64,000 nt of DNA from Bacteroidota bacterium (GCA_023459355.1 JAEWUM010000040.1:124001-188000); one strand, 5' to 3'; shown: positions 1-8,743, numbered from the stretch's first letter. Made by a program: numbers and translations. Notes: a model not told the origin generated them from the letters alone.

Positions 1-873
1 GCGCCAATCGCTCCATTCTATGCGGATCAATTGTTTTTAGACCTCAATAAAGTCACAGGAAAGGATACATCTGAGTCTGTACACCTTTCACGCTTCCCCG
101 AATGTCAGGAAAAAGCTATTGACAAACACCTGGAGAACTGCATGCAGCAGGCACAGCAGATTTCTTCGATGATATTAGCATTGCGCCGGAAAGCGGAGAA
201 AAAGGTTCGTCAACCGCTTACAAAAGCCGTGGTGCCTGCACCTGACGAACAAACTTACGAACAGATTCGTTATATCGCGGAACTGATTAAAGCGGAAGTA
301 AACATCAAAGAGCTGGAAGTAATACCGGCAGATGCGGATATGGTTAACCTGGTGAAAAAGGTGAAGCCGAACTTCAAAACGCTAGGTAAAAAGTATGGCA
401 AGTTGATGAAAGATATTGCTATAGCGATGACATCCTTTAGTAAATCTCAAATCAGCGAAATTGAACGCGACGGGAAATATCTACTGAAAATCGGAGACGA
501 AAATGTTGAAATCCTGGCAGAAGATGTTGAAATCATCACCGAAGACATGCCGGGTTGGTTGGTGGCCAATGAAGGTCGTTTGACCGTTGCTCTCGATATC
601 ACGGTTACCGATGATTTGTTGCGCGAAGGGATTGCCCGTGAATTGGTAAACCGTATTCAGAACCTGCGTAAGTCCGGCGGACTGGAAATTACAGACAAAA
701 TTAACATCGTAATAGAACGCTTGGATGAAATCAATGCGGCTGTTGAGGCTTATGGACAATACATTGCTTCGCAAACGCTGGCGACTTCCATTCAATTGGT
801 TGATGTGATTGATACGCCGGTTGAGCTTGATTTTGAAGATTATATTGTAAAAATAAAAATTGAGAAGGTCTGA
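1..873 (+). CDS. ileS: Isoleucyl-tRNA synthetase, C-terminal part (cut by window edge)
   Basis: The frame is open from base 1 and begins inside the protein (APIAPFYADQLFLDL), so the first methionine-like codon at 31 is not the start. The 290 visible residues match the anticodon-binding and C-terminal extension of a class I IleRS, which charges tRNA-Ile with isoleucine in the cytoplasm. Visible features are the APFYAD..F.DL helix after the catalytic core, KVRQPL, and the long C-terminal tail VARELVNRIQNLRK-type segment. The catalytic HIGH and KMSKS motifs lie outside the window. A DUF4834-like gene follows after 42 bp. Assignment rests on family resemblance of the C-terminus only. Confidence 0.9.
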   Translation, partial: APIAPFYADQLFLDLNKVTGKDTSESVHLSRFPECQEKAIDKHLENCMQQAQQISSMILALRRKAEKKVRQPLTKAVVPAPDEQTYEQIRYIAELIKAEVNIKELEVIPADADMVNLVKKVKPNFKTLGKKYGKLMKDIAIAMTSFSKSQISEIERDGKYLLKIGDENVEILAEDVEIITEDMPGWLVANEGRLTVALDITVTDDLLREGIARELVNRIQNLRKSGGLEITDKINIVIERLDEINAAVEAYGQYIASQTLATSIQLVDVIDTPVELDFEDYIVKIKIEKV

Positions 874-915
874 ATCTAATGATGATTCAAGATCAGAACA
901 TCAGAAAGTATTAAA

Positions 916-1158
916 ATGGGATTTCTTTTTTCACTGATATTCTTTGTGTTTATTATAGGAGTCGTTATCCTGCTCTTTGTGCTGGGATTTCTACGCTCTA
1001 TTTTCGGGTTTCGCCGCAGGAAAGATCCGTTTTCAAATGGTCAGAATCCCAATGGCGATCAAAATGAAAGGTATAATCCTTTCAACTCCGCAGAAAAGAG
1101 TAAGAAAATTATAGATAAAGACGAAGGAGAATATGTGGATTACGAGGAAATGAAATGA
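916..1158 (+). CDS. Small membrane protein, DUF4834-like
   Basis: The 80-residue protein has one hydrophobic segment at residues 3-27, a basic patch FGFRRRK, and an acidic tail ending GEYVDYEEMK. This combination of a short membrane anchor and a GEYVDYEE tail matches the DUF4834 family, which is found in Bacteroidota and has no known function. It lies 42 bp after ileS on the same strand, so co-transcription is plausible. The basic residues after the membrane segment suggest a cytoplasmic tail. Nothing shows a reaction or partner. Confidence 0.75.
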   Translation: MGFLFSLIFFVFIIGVVILLFVLGFLRSIFGFRRRKDPFSNGQNPNGDQNERYNPFNSAEKSKKIIDKDEGEYVDYEEMK

Positions 1159-1177
1159 TGTTATAAATCATCCATCC

Positions 1178-1207
1178 TGTAGAGACGCACGGCCGTGCGT
1201 CTCTACA
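1178..1207. repeat. 30-bp perfect palindrome (REP-like), copy 1
   Basis: A perfect inverted repeat with half-site TGTAGAGACGCACGG, centred on GGCC at 1191-1194. A second copy lies at 2539-2572, so the pair brackets the esterase gene. It can fold into a long hairpin in either transcript but has no U-tract next to it. It most resembles a dispersed intergenic repeat rather than a terminator. Confidence 0.85.
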
Positions 1208-1237
1208 ATATTGACCAAATACAAATTATATTATACC

Positions 1238-2527
1238 ATGAAAAAAACGTTCTTATTATCATTAGCATTGTGTTGCACCCTGTTGTTATTCGCCCAGCCG
1301 CAGGTTCAACTTATAAAAGTTTCTGTTGTCCCTGATAGTCAGGATTGGAATTACGCGTTAAACAAAAAAGCGAAGTTCGATATCAGTGTTACCCAAAGTG
1401 GTATTCCTGTAAAAGATATAGAAATTCGATACGAGTTGTCTTTCGACATGATGCCTCCTTTCAAAACAGCTACAATAATCCTGAAAGATGGTAAAACACA
1501 GATAGAAGGTGGTAGCATGAAAACCCCGGGTTTCCTGCGTTGCCGTGTTTTTGCCAACTACAACGGCAAAGAATATGAAGGGAGAGGAACAGCTGGTTTT
1601 GCCCCCGAAACCATCAAGCCTACAGCTGAGATGCCCGCTGATTTTCTGGAATTCTGGAAGAAGGCAAAAGCAGATAATGAGAAAATTCCGATGGATGCCA
1701 AACTTAGGTTATTACCCGAAAGATGTACGGCAAATACCAATGTATACGAATTGAATTTTCAGAATTTCCGTGCCGGTTCGCGTATGTACGGTATTTTATG
1801 TGTGCCGAAGGCTCCAGGGAAATATCCGGCTTTGCTGAGGGTTCCCGGTGCAGGTGTTCGTCCGTATACAGGTGATGTGAAAAATGCTGACAGGGGCATG
1901 ATTACCTTAGATATGGGCATACATGGCATTCCAGTGACTATGGAACAAGGTGTTTATGACGACTTGCGTGCCGGCGCCTTACAAATGTATAGTACCAGCA
2001 ATTTCGACAACAAAGATAATGTGTATTATAAACGTGTTTATCTGGGTTGTGTTCGCGCAGTAGATTACATTTTTTCTTTACCGGAATTTGATGGGGACAA
2101 TATTGTGGTTTACGGAGGTAGTCAGGGTGGTGCCTTGTCGGTAACTACTGCTGCGTTAGATCAGAGAATTAAAGGTTCTATCTGTTTTTATCCGGCATTG
2201 GCGGATATGACCGGTTACCTGCATGACAGAGCAGGCGGATGGCCACACATTTTCAGAAATAATAACGATGTGCCGGCAGTTTTAGCCGAGAAAGTTAAGA
2301 CCAGTGGTTATTACGATGTTGTGAATTTTGCACGACTCCTCAAAGCGCCGATTTTCTTTGGTTTCGGTTACAATGACATGGTTTGTCCACCCACCTCAAC
2401 CTATTCGGTTTATAATGTCATTACATCGCCTAAAACTTTGTGTGTCGTGCCGGAAATTGAACACTATACCTATCCGGAAATGTGGGATGCAGCATGGAAA
2501 TGGGCAGATGGAATTATCGGGCGGTAA
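1238..2527 (+). CDS. Secreted acetyl xylan esterase-like alpha/beta hydrolase (AXE1/CE7 type)
   Basis: The 429-residue protein starts best at ATG 1238. The upstream in-frame TTG at 1211 lacks a signal peptide, whereas MKKTFLLSLALCCTLLLFAQ is a clear Sec signal. After an N-terminal beta domain (about residues 20-130) comes an alpha/beta hydrolase fold with the nucleophile motif GGSQGG (Ser about residue 295), an acid in YNDMVCPP (about 380) and His in EIEHYTYP (about 408). The family removes acetyl groups from xylo-oligosaccharides or similar substrates in the periplasm. No polysaccharide-utilisation neighbours are present, so the substrate is unknown. The gene stands alone between two copies of a palindromic repeat. 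Confidence 0.85.
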   Translation: MKKTFLLSLALCCTLLLFAQPQVQLIKVSVVPDSQDWNYALNKKAKFDISVTQSGIPVKDIEIRYELSFDMMPPFKTATIILKDGKTQIEGGSMKTPGFLRCRVFANYNGKEYEGRGTAGFAPETIKPTAEMPADFLEFWKKAKADNEKIPMDAKLRLLPERCTANTNVYELNFQNFRAGSRMYGILCVPKAPGKYPALLRVPGAGVRPYTGDVKNADRGMITLDMGIHGIPVTMEQGVYDDLRAGALQMYSTSNFDNKDNVYYKRVYLGCVRAVDYIFSLPEFDGDNIVVYGGSQGGALSVTTAALDQRIKGSICFYPALADMTGYLHDRAGGWPHIFRNNNDVPAVLAEKVKTSGYYDVVNFARLLKAPIFFGFGYNDMVCPPTSTYSVYNVITSPKTLCVVPEIEHYTYPEMWDAAWKWADGIIGR

Positions 2528-2538
2528 ATATTTTGATT

Positions 2539-2572
2539 ATTGTAGAGACGCACGGCCGTGCGTCTCTACAAT
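2539..2572. repeat. 34-bp perfect palindrome (REP-like), copy 2
   Basis: The same inner 30 bp as the copy at 1178-1207, extended by two matching bases on each side. It sits 12 bp after the esterase stop codon and just before the convergent birA stop at 2584. A further degenerate half-unit (GCGTCCCTAC) follows at about 2578-2587. It may act as a bidirectional terminator here, but the second copy elsewhere argues for a dispersed repeat. Confidence 0.85.
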
Positions 2573-2583
2573 GAATTGCGTCC

Positions 2584-3321
2584 CTACGGTAAAAATTCAA
2601 TTTCCTTAAAATAATATCCAGTTACCTCACCATTCACATCCTCCAGCATCAATCGCCCATCTTTTTCAATGTCTATGATTTTTGCAGAAAAGGATTTTCC
2701 ATCGGTGCGATATGAATGGTAACCTGTTTTGCGGTATAGATTCTCCATATATTGTTCGCGAACCAGTTCCGGACTTCCCTCAAAGTAATAACGGAGAATA
2801 TTGCCGGTAATGGCCTCCAACATCAAATCAATGGGGAATTCTTTTCCTGTGATTTGTTTCAGTGAAACAGGATTGGGAGCATCAGAACAGAACACATCCT
2901 GATTGATGTTCAGACCGGTTCCAATCACTGAAGCATTGATGATTCTTCCTTGTAAGGTGTTTTCTATCAGTATGCCCCCCAACTTCTTGTCCTGCCAATA
3001 GATGTCGTTGGGCCATTTGATGGAGAATTCAGTCTTTTCATCCGGATACAAATCGCGCAATACATCAATAATGCCTAACGATACAATTTGCGAGAGGATA
3101 AACTGATCTTCAATCGCGATGTGATGTGGACGTAAAAGCAAGCTAAAAAGTAGATTCTTACCTTTTGCTGATTCCCATTGGTTACTTCCCTGGCCTTTGC
3201 CCAAGCTCTGAAAGTCGGCATGTACCACAAAACCTTCCGGGAGTTCTTTTTTACGCAGCATTTCTTTCATCAATACATTGGTTGATGCCGTTTCGCTGAT
3301 ATGATGATAAAGTTCGTTCAT
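2584..3321 (-). CDS. birA: Biotin--[acetyl-CoA-carboxylase] ligase
   Basis: A 245-residue enzyme that activates biotin with ATP and transfers it to the carrier lysine of biotin carboxyl carrier proteins. Visible family motifs are GQGSNQWES (biotinyl-AMP loop, about residues 43-51), KWPNDIYWQDKKLGGILIE in the catalytic core (about 104-122) and a small C-terminal SH3-like domain. There is no N-terminal winged helix, so this is the short class I form that should not repress a biotin operon. The start codon at 3321 directly abuts the priA stop at 3322, so the two genes are probably one transcript. Confidence 0.92.
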   Translation of the reverse strand: MNELYHHISETASTNVLMKEMLRKKELPEGFVVHADFQSLGKGQGSNQWESAKGKNLLFSLLLRPHHIAIEDQFILSQIVSLGIIDVLRDLYPDEKTEFSIKWPNDIYWQDKKLGGILIENTLQGRIINASVIGTGLNINQDVFCSDAPNPVSLKQITGKEFPIDLMLEAITGNILRYYFEGSPELVREQYMENLYRKTGYHSYRTDGKSFSAKIIDIEKDGRLMLEDVNGEVTGYYFKEIEFLP

Positions 3322-5778
3322 TTAATTCGGATCTACATCAAAACTGATTCTGACACTTTTAAATGCTTGTTTCGACAACATACGTTGCATGATATCCTGC
3401 AGGTAATTTTTGGCTGTTTGTAAAGATGCTTCCGTCTCAATCTTAAAAAGTATCTGGCGAATAAACAGGTTCTGAATACGGGAAATGGCAGGGATAACGG
3501 GTCCCAATACCCGGTTGCCAAAAACAGCCTTCATTTCGGCAGCCATCTCTTTTGCTACCAGATTAACAACTGCCGCATCCCGGTGTTTCAGGGTTATCTG
3601 TATCATCCTGTAATAGGGTGGGTACTTAAACTGCTGTCTTTCGGTTGATTGTAATTCGTACATAGTCTGGTAATCGTGATGCAGTACTTGTGTAATAACC
3701 GGATGTTGCGGAGTGGATGTTTGAATAATAACCAAGCCTCTTTTGTGTTTTCTTCCGGCCCTGCCACTTACCTGGGCCATAAGCTGAAAAGCTCTTTCGT
3801 GTGCCCTGAAATCAGGGAAATTCAGCAGGTTGTCGGCGTTCAGGATGCCCACCAGACTTACCTTTTGAAAGTCAAGTCCTTTTGTAACCATCTGCGTACC
3901 AATCAGAATGTCAATTTTGTGATTTTCCACCGCTGCAATGATTTGTTCGTAGGCTTTCTTCGATCGGGTGGTGTCAAAATCCATTCGTTGTACACGGGCA
4001 TCAGGGAAAATCTTTTTAATTTCTTCTTCGATTTTCTCTGTGCCGAAGCCCCGGGTTTGCAGTCCGGGTGTTTTGCAAACGGGACAAATATCCGGAAGCC
4101 TTTCGGTATAACCGCAGTAGTGACAATTCAGCGTGTTCACAGAAGCGTGTAAAGTGAGACTTACATCACAGTTTTTGCATTTCGGGATGTATGCGCAGGC
4201 TTTACATTCCACAAAGGGAGCATAACCCCTCCGGTTCTGAAAGAGGATAATCTGCTCTTTGTTCTTCAGGGCTGATGAAATTTTCTCCAGTAATATGTCA
4301 GAGAAGTGACCTTCAAATTGTTTCTTACGATAAGCCTCTTTCATGTCCACCACCTGAATCTCCGGCAATTGCATTTCTTCGTGTCGTTCCTTTAGTTCCA
4401 CGAAGCCATATTTCCCTGTTTGGGCATTGAAATAACTTTCGATAGATGGAGTGGCTGTTCCCAGTAAGGTCTTAGCACCATGCATATGAGCCAAAACAAT
4501 GGCAGCATTCCGGGCATGATACCTGGGAGCGGGGTCGTATTGCTTGAAGCTCGGTTCGTGTTCTTCGTCCACAATCACCAGGCCAAGGTGGCGAAACGGT
4601 AAAAATATCGAGGAGCGCACGCCCAGAATAACTTCATAAGATTTATTGAGTAATACATTATTCCAGATTTCAACCCTTTCCGCATCCGAAAACTTAGAAT
4701 GATAAATGCCAAGTTTATTACCAAATACACGTTTCAGCCGGGAAGTCAGTTGGGTGGTCAGGGCGATTTCCGGAACCAGATACAATACTTGTCTGCCCTC
4801 GGCCAGCGTTTTGTTAATCAGGTGGGTGTAAATTTCGGTTTTCCCGCTGGAAGTTACCCCATGCAGTAATACAACCGGTTTTTCAATGAATTGATTTTCA
4901 ATTTCCAACAAGGCTTTTTGCTGAAAATTATTCAGGGGAAAAGCATATGCAGTCTCAAGTTCAGTAACTCCCAATCGTCCCGTTTCCTGTTGATAAATTT
5001 CAAAGATACCTTTTTCAACCATGCTGTTCAGTACGGCTGCACTGATTCCTGTCTTTTCAAGAAGTGTTTTCTTGAAGACAATCTCAATGTCTTTTGCTTT
5101 CAAACATTTCGAAAGTTCTATATATCTCATCAGCAAGGCCAGCTGTTTGGGCGCTCTTGATAAATTATCAAAAAGACTTTTTAGTTTTTCATCCTCTGAA
5201 AATGTCGATGACAGGCGGATACATGCTTCCGTTTTAGCTTTGAACTTCTCTGAAACAAACTCATTGACTTCCACGGCACCTTTGTCCAACAGCTTTTTAA
5301 TTACTGGCATGATGTCGGAAACCGAACAAAACTTGTTTAATTCAGCAATGGAATGTGGTTTGGCATCAGACAAGGCATCCAATACTTGCTGTTCTTTTGC
5401 GGATAAAACCTCGTCAGCCTCGAAATCCGGATTGATGCAGACTTCCGTTTCGCTTTCCAGCTTTAGCCCGGAAGGTACAGCAGCCTGATAAACTTCTCCG
5501 ATGGTTGACATATAATACCCGCTGATCCATTCCCAAAACTTGTATTGTGGCCTGCGCAATACAGGTTCGGTATCGAGCAAACTTAATATCTCTTTGGGTT
5601 TATACAAAGTCGGCTCCTGGGTATGTACTACCGTGATGATGCCGGTATATAATTTTCTGGCTCCGAACTGTACCACGACCCGCATGCCAATCCGCACGCT
5701 GTCGGTCCACTCAGTGGGAACAGCGTATGTAAAAGTGCCTGAAACCGGCAGTGGTACAACAACATCAACGTACTTCAT
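3322..5778 (-). CDS. priA: Primosomal protein N' (PriA replication-restart helicase)
   Basis: An 818-residue superfamily 2 DNA helicase that restarts stalled forks. The start is taken at ATG 5778 (MKYVDVVVPLPV), the usual PriA N-terminus; a longer reading from 5799 would begin inside the promoter region. Motifs are Walker A GVTSSGKTE, the DEEH box, QMVTKGLDF, QVSGRAGR, and a zinc-binding cluster of CxxC pairs (CKAC, CKNC, CHYC, CPVC) inserted in the helicase core. The N-terminal 3'-end-binding domain is present. birA follows with no gap. Confidence 0.95.
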   Translation of the reverse strand: MKYVDVVVPLPVSGTFTYAVPTEWTDSVRIGMRVVVQFGARKLYTGIITVVHTQEPTLYKPKEILSLLDTEPVLRRPQYKFWEWISGYYMSTIGEVYQAAVPSGLKLESETEVCINPDFEADEVLSAKEQQVLDALSDAKPHSIAELNKFCSVSDIMPVIKKLLDKGAVEVNEFVSEKFKAKTEACIRLSSTFSEDEKLKSLFDNLSRAPKQLALLMRYIELSKCLKAKDIEIVFKKTLLEKTGISAAVLNSMVEKGIFEIYQQETGRLGVTELETAYAFPLNNFQQKALLEIENQFIEKPVVLLHGVTSSGKTEIYTHLINKTLAEGRQVLYLVPEIALTTQLTSRLKRVFGNKLGIYHSKFSDAERVEIWNNVLLNKSYEVILGVRSSIFLPFRHLGLVIVDEEHEPSFKQYDPAPRYHARNAAIVLAHMHGAKTLLGTATPSIESYFNAQTGKYGFVELKERHEEMQLPEIQVVDMKEAYRKKQFEGHFSDILLEKISSALKNKEQIILFQNRRGYAPFVECKACAYIPKCKNCDVSLTLHASVNTLNCHYCGYTERLPDICPVCKTPGLQTRGFGTEKIEEEIKKIFPDARVQRMDFDTTRSKKAYEQIIAAVENHKIDILIGTQMVTKGLDFQKVSLVGILNADNLLNFPDFRAHERAFQLMAQVSGRAGRKHKRGLVIIQTSTPQHPVITQVLHHDYQTMYELQSTERQQFKYPPYYRMIQITLKHRDAAVVNLVAKEMAAEMKAVFGNRVLGPVIPAISRIQNLFIRQILFKIETEASLQTAKNYLQDIMQRMLSKQAFKSVRISFDVDPN

Positions 5779-5796
5779 AAAAGAAAAATTGAGATA

Positions 5797-5804
5797 CAAA
5801 GATA
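5797..5804 (-). promoter_or_regulatory. -7 box for priA-birA
   Basis: Reading on the minus strand the bases are TATCTTTG, a perfect match to the Bacteroidota TAnnTTTG box, 18 bp before the chosen priA start. It supports ATG 5778 over the upstream alternative. Confidence 0.6.
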
Positions 5805-5811
5805 GGTGTTT

Positions 5812-5914
5812 TAGCGGAAAACGGAAAACGGAAAGCGTCGAGAGTCAAACGTCAAGTGTTAGTGAATAATGAATATTATTTAGCTATTAGTTCTTCGCTT
5901 TCCGTTTTCCGCTA
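5812..5914. repeat. Inverted repeat between priA and the HD gene
   Basis: The left arm (5812-5837, TAGCGGAAAACGG...AAAGCG) and the right arm (5896-5914) are complementary over 19 bp. The left arm carries one extra 7-bp GGAAAAC unit. The arms enclose about 58 bp and lie between the two divergent promoters. It resembles the simple intergenic repeats at 22558 and 31297 in style, though not in sequence. Confidence 0.7.
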
Positions 5915-5928
5915 TTAGCTAATTTAAT

Positions 5929-5936
5929 TATCTTTG
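5929..5936 (+). promoter_or_regulatory. -7 box for the HD-domain gene
   Basis: TATCTTTG followed by CA is a canonical Bacteroidota -7 element, 17 bp before ATG 5954. No clear -33 TTG is seen because the right arm of the inverted repeat occupies that position. Confidence 0.6.
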
Positions 5937-5953
5937 CACAAAACACGATTAGT

Positions 5954-6490
5954 ATGAACCCCTATCTTCTTATCCAGAAATACTATACGCCGGGTACCGA
6001 ATTATATCGTGTGCTGGTGACTCACAGCGAACAAGTCAGGGATTTAGCGCTTGAAGTGGCAAAGAATCATTCGGAACTGGAGGCTGATACTGAATTTATT
6101 GCAGAAGCGGCCATGTTGCACGACATCGGAATCTTCTTGTGTGATGCACCCCGGATTTTTTGTCATGGCAATCATCAGTATATCGAACATGGTTATCTGG
6201 GAGCAGATTTGTTGCGAAAAGAAGGGTTAGATCGTCATGCGCTTGTCTGTGAGCGACATACAGGAACCGGAATCTCGTTAGATAAAATACTGGAGCATGA
6301 TTTGCCTTTGCCCCATAGAGATATGTTGCCGGTAACCATCGAAGAGCAGATTATTTGTTATGCCGATAAGTTTTTCTCGAAAACGGCACTAATCAGTAAG
6401 CACGATCCGGAGAAAATCCGCATGATGTTGAACCGCCACGGTCAGGAGCAAGTTGCCGTTTTTGAAGCCTGGCATAGCCGGTTCTCTTAG
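5954..6490 (+). CDS. HD-domain phosphohydrolase
   Basis: A 178-residue single-domain protein. The HD signature is visible as an upstream histidine (THSEQV, H24), the metal pair H56-D57 in AMLHDIGIF, and later H and D residues (CHGNHQYIEHG, ICYADKFF). HD proteins hydrolyse phosphomonoesters or phosphodiesters of nucleotides with a bound metal; the substrate here cannot be told. It is transcribed from its own promoter, divergent from priA, and converges with the DUF3078-like gene only 3 bp away. Confidence 0.8.
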   Translation: MNPYLLIQKYYTPGTELYRVLVTHSEQVRDLALEVAKNHSELEADTEFIAEAAMLHDIGIFLCDAPRIFCHGNHQYIEHGYLGADLLRKEGLDRHALVCERHTGTGISLDKILEHDLPLPHRDMLPVTIEEQIICYADKFFSKTALISKHDPEKIRMMLNRHGQEQVAVFEAWHSRFS

Positions 6491-6493
6491 TAC

Positions 6494-7960
6494 CTAAAGC
6501 AGCTTGTAAGACAGTCCGAAAGTCAGCAGCTGTTTGAATTGAATCATAGCCCTTTCGTCAGTTAGTACGGTGTTGTCGTATCTTGGGTTGAGAGAAAGAC
6601 GGGTCGAAAGAAACCTGTTAAACTTGAAGTTACCCACTATTTCCCAATCTATCTCAAATTTTTCGTAATTAGTATAAAAAGAGAGTTTGGAATCAATTTG
6701 TAACTCGCGAACAGGACTATAGGATAATTGAGCCCTGAAAGAGCTACCCACCTGACTCAGGATGTTTTCCCCTTTGGGAATACCGAAGGACTTTTGATCG
6801 ACGAGTAATGTGTCGTTGGCATAAATAAACTTATAACTTAAAGGAGAGAACATCAGTGAGAATAGCTTTTTATATTTGTAATCTAAACCGACATTCACAT
6901 TAAATCTCACCGGGGTTAGAAATTTCGCTTTCATAACATTGGAGTTAATAGCTTTATAGCTATTAAAGAAATGCGTCGAGAAGTCAACAGACCCACTATA
7001 AAACCAGTTTCCTCCGGCCTTTATCCCGAGTTTACTGGTAGCTCTTAAGATGTCGTCATTGGTGTTAAGTAATCGCAATGTATCTCCTTCAACTGAGTTA
7101 AAGCCCATGCGCCATTCTGCAAAATTATCCCATTGAATATTTTTCTTGTCATCATAATTGAAAGTTCCGTTCACAATCCCCAGAATAGAGATATTATCGC
7201 TACCACCCTGATACCAGTTTTTTGAAATGTAGTTTTGAGAAAATTGCAGCATAGCATTAGATTTAGTAGTCCATGGATTGCGTTTGATCTTCTCAATGGT
7301 TAATTTTCTGTGGTCATAGTTCAGCCTGTTTCGGGTCATCAGAACAGTTTCATCTATTGGTTTGGCATTCAGTTCAAAATTAATGAAATCAGTTACATCG
7401 GGCAGGTTGTCAATTTTATATGCAATGAAATGCGGATTGTAAGCAACAAATTTCCGGATGGTAATATCTCTTAGTTCCTGTAATGTTTCTTCCACATTGT
7501 TCAGTTTTGTTGTGTTGAGGGTATTAAGACCTGCGTTCGCAAATTTTGAAAAACAGTCATTTACAGACCATGAGTCAAAATGAACAGGCTTAGCGGAATA
7601 ACCATGAAATAGGATATCGATAAAAATAGGATTTGTTTTTAAGAATCTGTCATTGATGATAACCTGTTTTGCTTTTGGGCGGTTTTGCTCTACATTTAAT
7701 AGTATTTGCCGGATGTCAATGGGCACGTATGCTTTTTTTCCGTTTTTGGCCGAAGAATCAGGCTTCGTTTCAGGGGTGGTGATTTTAGGAGTAATATGCA
7801 CCGGAGCTGTGATCAGCGAATCATTTTCATTGAAGGAATTTTCAATTAAATGCTTAATGGCAGTAACAACGATGGTATCCTGATTGGTTCCGGTTGCAGG
7901 AAATACTGAAAGCGGAATCAAAACAAATAAGAAAGGAGCAAAAATAAATTTCAAATTCAT
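6494..7960 (-). CDS. Outer-membrane beta-barrel-like protein, DUF3078-like
   Basis: A 488-residue protein with an N-terminal signal peptide (MNLKFIFAPFLFVLIPLSVFP). After a low-complexity linker and a middle domain, the C-terminal half has alternating aromatic and hydrophobic strands (NYISKNWYQGGSDN, DNFAEWRMGFNS) and ends LTFGLSYKLL, as in outer-membrane barrels. The YISKNWYQGG region is characteristic of the DUF3078 family of Bacteroidota. Its role is unknown. It lies upstream of nothing on the same strand closer than the RHH-like gene, which ends 27 bp before its start. Confidence 0.72.
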   Translation of the reverse strand: MNLKFIFAPFLFVLIPLSVFPATGTNQDTIVVTAIKHLIENSFNENDSLITAPVHITPKITTPETKPDSSAKNGKKAYVPIDIRQILLNVEQNRPKAKQVIINDRFLKTNPIFIDILFHGYSAKPVHFDSWSVNDCFSKFANAGLNTLNTTKLNNVEETLQELRDITIRKFVAYNPHFIAYKIDNLPDVTDFINFELNAKPIDETVLMTRNRLNYDHRKLTIEKIKRNPWTTKSNAMLQFSQNYISKNWYQGGSDNISILGIVNGTFNYDDKKNIQWDNFAEWRMGFNSVEGDTLRLLNTNDDILRATSKLGIKAGGNWFYSGSVDFSTHFFNSYKAINSNVMKAKFLTPVRFNVNVGLDYKYKKLFSLMFSPLSYKFIYANDTLLVDQKSFGIPKGENILSQVGSSFRAQLSYSPVRELQIDSKLSFYTNYEKFEIDWEIVGNFKFNRFLSTRLSLNPRYDNTVLTDERAMIQFKQLLTFGLSYKLL

Positions 7961-7987
7961 CTTCTGACAATAAAATGCATTTTTTCA

Positions 7988-8200
7988 TTAATCAAACAAA
8001 GTCGGGGCATCTTCTTCGAATCTGCGAAGAATTGCCTGCATCAATGTTTCCCGTATAAATTTTGATTTATTGGATACATTGTACTGATTGATATACCTGT
8101 TGAGCGCCTTATTTTCTGCATCATTGAGCATAAACAAATGTTTGTGTTTCCGTAGTTTGTTACGGCTCAATGAAGATTCTTGTTTTTTATTCCCCATCAT
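7988..8200 (-). CDS. Small basic protein, possible ribbon-helix-helix
   Basis: A 70-residue basic protein whose C-terminal half (NRYINQYNVSNKSKFIRETLMQAIL) has the spacing of a ribbon-helix-helix or MobC-like DNA-binding fold: a short strand, then two helices with a KSKFIRE turn. The acidic end EEDAPTLFD follows. The start is MMGNKK at 8200, or the second Met. It has a perfect -7 box just upstream, divergent from the yraN promoter, so it could regulate both, but no operator is evident. The family is not recognised with certainty. Confidence 0.55.
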   Translation of the reverse strand: MMGNKKQESSLSRNKLRKHKHLFMLNDAENKALNRYINQYNVSNKSKFIRETLMQAILRRFEEDAPTLFD

Positions 8201-8216
8201 GTTGAAAAAAGTAGTA

Positions 8217-8224
8217 CAAAAGTA
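8217..8224 (-). promoter_or_regulatory. -7 box for the small RHH-like gene
   Basis: The minus strand reads TACTTTTG, matching TAnnTTTG, 17 bp before the start at 8200. The divergent yraN promoter at 8267-8274 carries the identical octamer. Confidence 0.6.
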
Positions 8225-8266
8225 ATATTAAATGTCTTAACTTTCACAATTTACCGGGAAATTCCC

Positions 8267-8274
8267 TACTTTTG
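8267..8274 (+). promoter_or_regulatory. -7 box for the YraN gene
   Basis: TACTTTTG matches TAnnTTTG and lies 29 bp before ATG 8303. It is 42 bp from the divergent, identical box at 8217-8224. Confidence 0.6.
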
Positions 8275-8302
8275 TATTACTTAATCAATAAACACTTTAA
8301 CT

Positions 8303-8668
8303 ATGGCTAAACACAATGAACTTGGTTTGATTGGCGAAAAACGCGCTCAGGAATTCTTGGTTTCAAAAGGGTACAAAATTCGTACCACCAATTATCATGC
8401 GGGAAAATTAGAGATTGATATCATCGCAGAAAAAGACGATTGGTTGGTGATTGTAGAGGTCAGAACCCGTTCGACCGATACCTTTGTGGCTCCGGAGGAA
8501 ACCATAGATCTGCGCAAAATTAAGAATCTGGTAAATGCAGCAGGTAGCTATATAAAACGTTATAACTGGCCTGGAGAGACAAGATTCGATGTGATATCGG
8601 TAATGCCCGACGGAGATGATTTTAAGGTTGAACATATCGAAGATGCCTTTTTACCTCCGGTTTTCTGA
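8303..8668 (+). CDS. YraN family (UPF0102) endonuclease-like protein
   Basis: A 121-residue protein of the usual length for UPF0102/YraN. It has the restriction-endonuclease-like core: GxxGEKRAQEFL at the N-terminus, then LEIDIIAEKDDWLVIVEVRTRS, where D, E and the V/K-like position form the PD-(D/E)xK active site. The usual final Lys is replaced by Arg in VEVRTRS, as in many family members. Function is uncertain; homologues are linked to DNA processing. It has its own promoter and is followed by 136 bp carrying the pyrE promoter. Confidence 0.85.
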   Translation: MAKHNELGLIGEKRAQEFLVSKGYKIRTTNYHAGKLEIDIIAEKDDWLVIVEVRTRSTDTFVAPEETIDLRKIKNLVNAAGSYIKRYNWPGETRFDVISVMPDGDDFKVEHIEDAFLPPVF

Positions 8669-8735
8669 ATCAGGGGCAAAAAATAAAAAATATGATAAAA
8701 AAAACATTTATCTTTCGTGTGTAAAATAGTTTGGT

Positions 8736-8743
8736 TAATTTTG
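8736..8743 (+). promoter_or_regulatory. -7 box for the pyrE operon
   Basis: TAATTTTG followed by CA matches the Bacteroidota -7 consensus, about 60 bp before the pyrE ATG at 8805. The resulting leader is AT-rich with no clear attenuator. Confidence 0.6.

Noticed and set aside
5021..5488. 155-codon plus-strand frame inside priA
   Set aside because: It is a shadow on the strand opposite a well-conserved gene, with no domain and no promoter.
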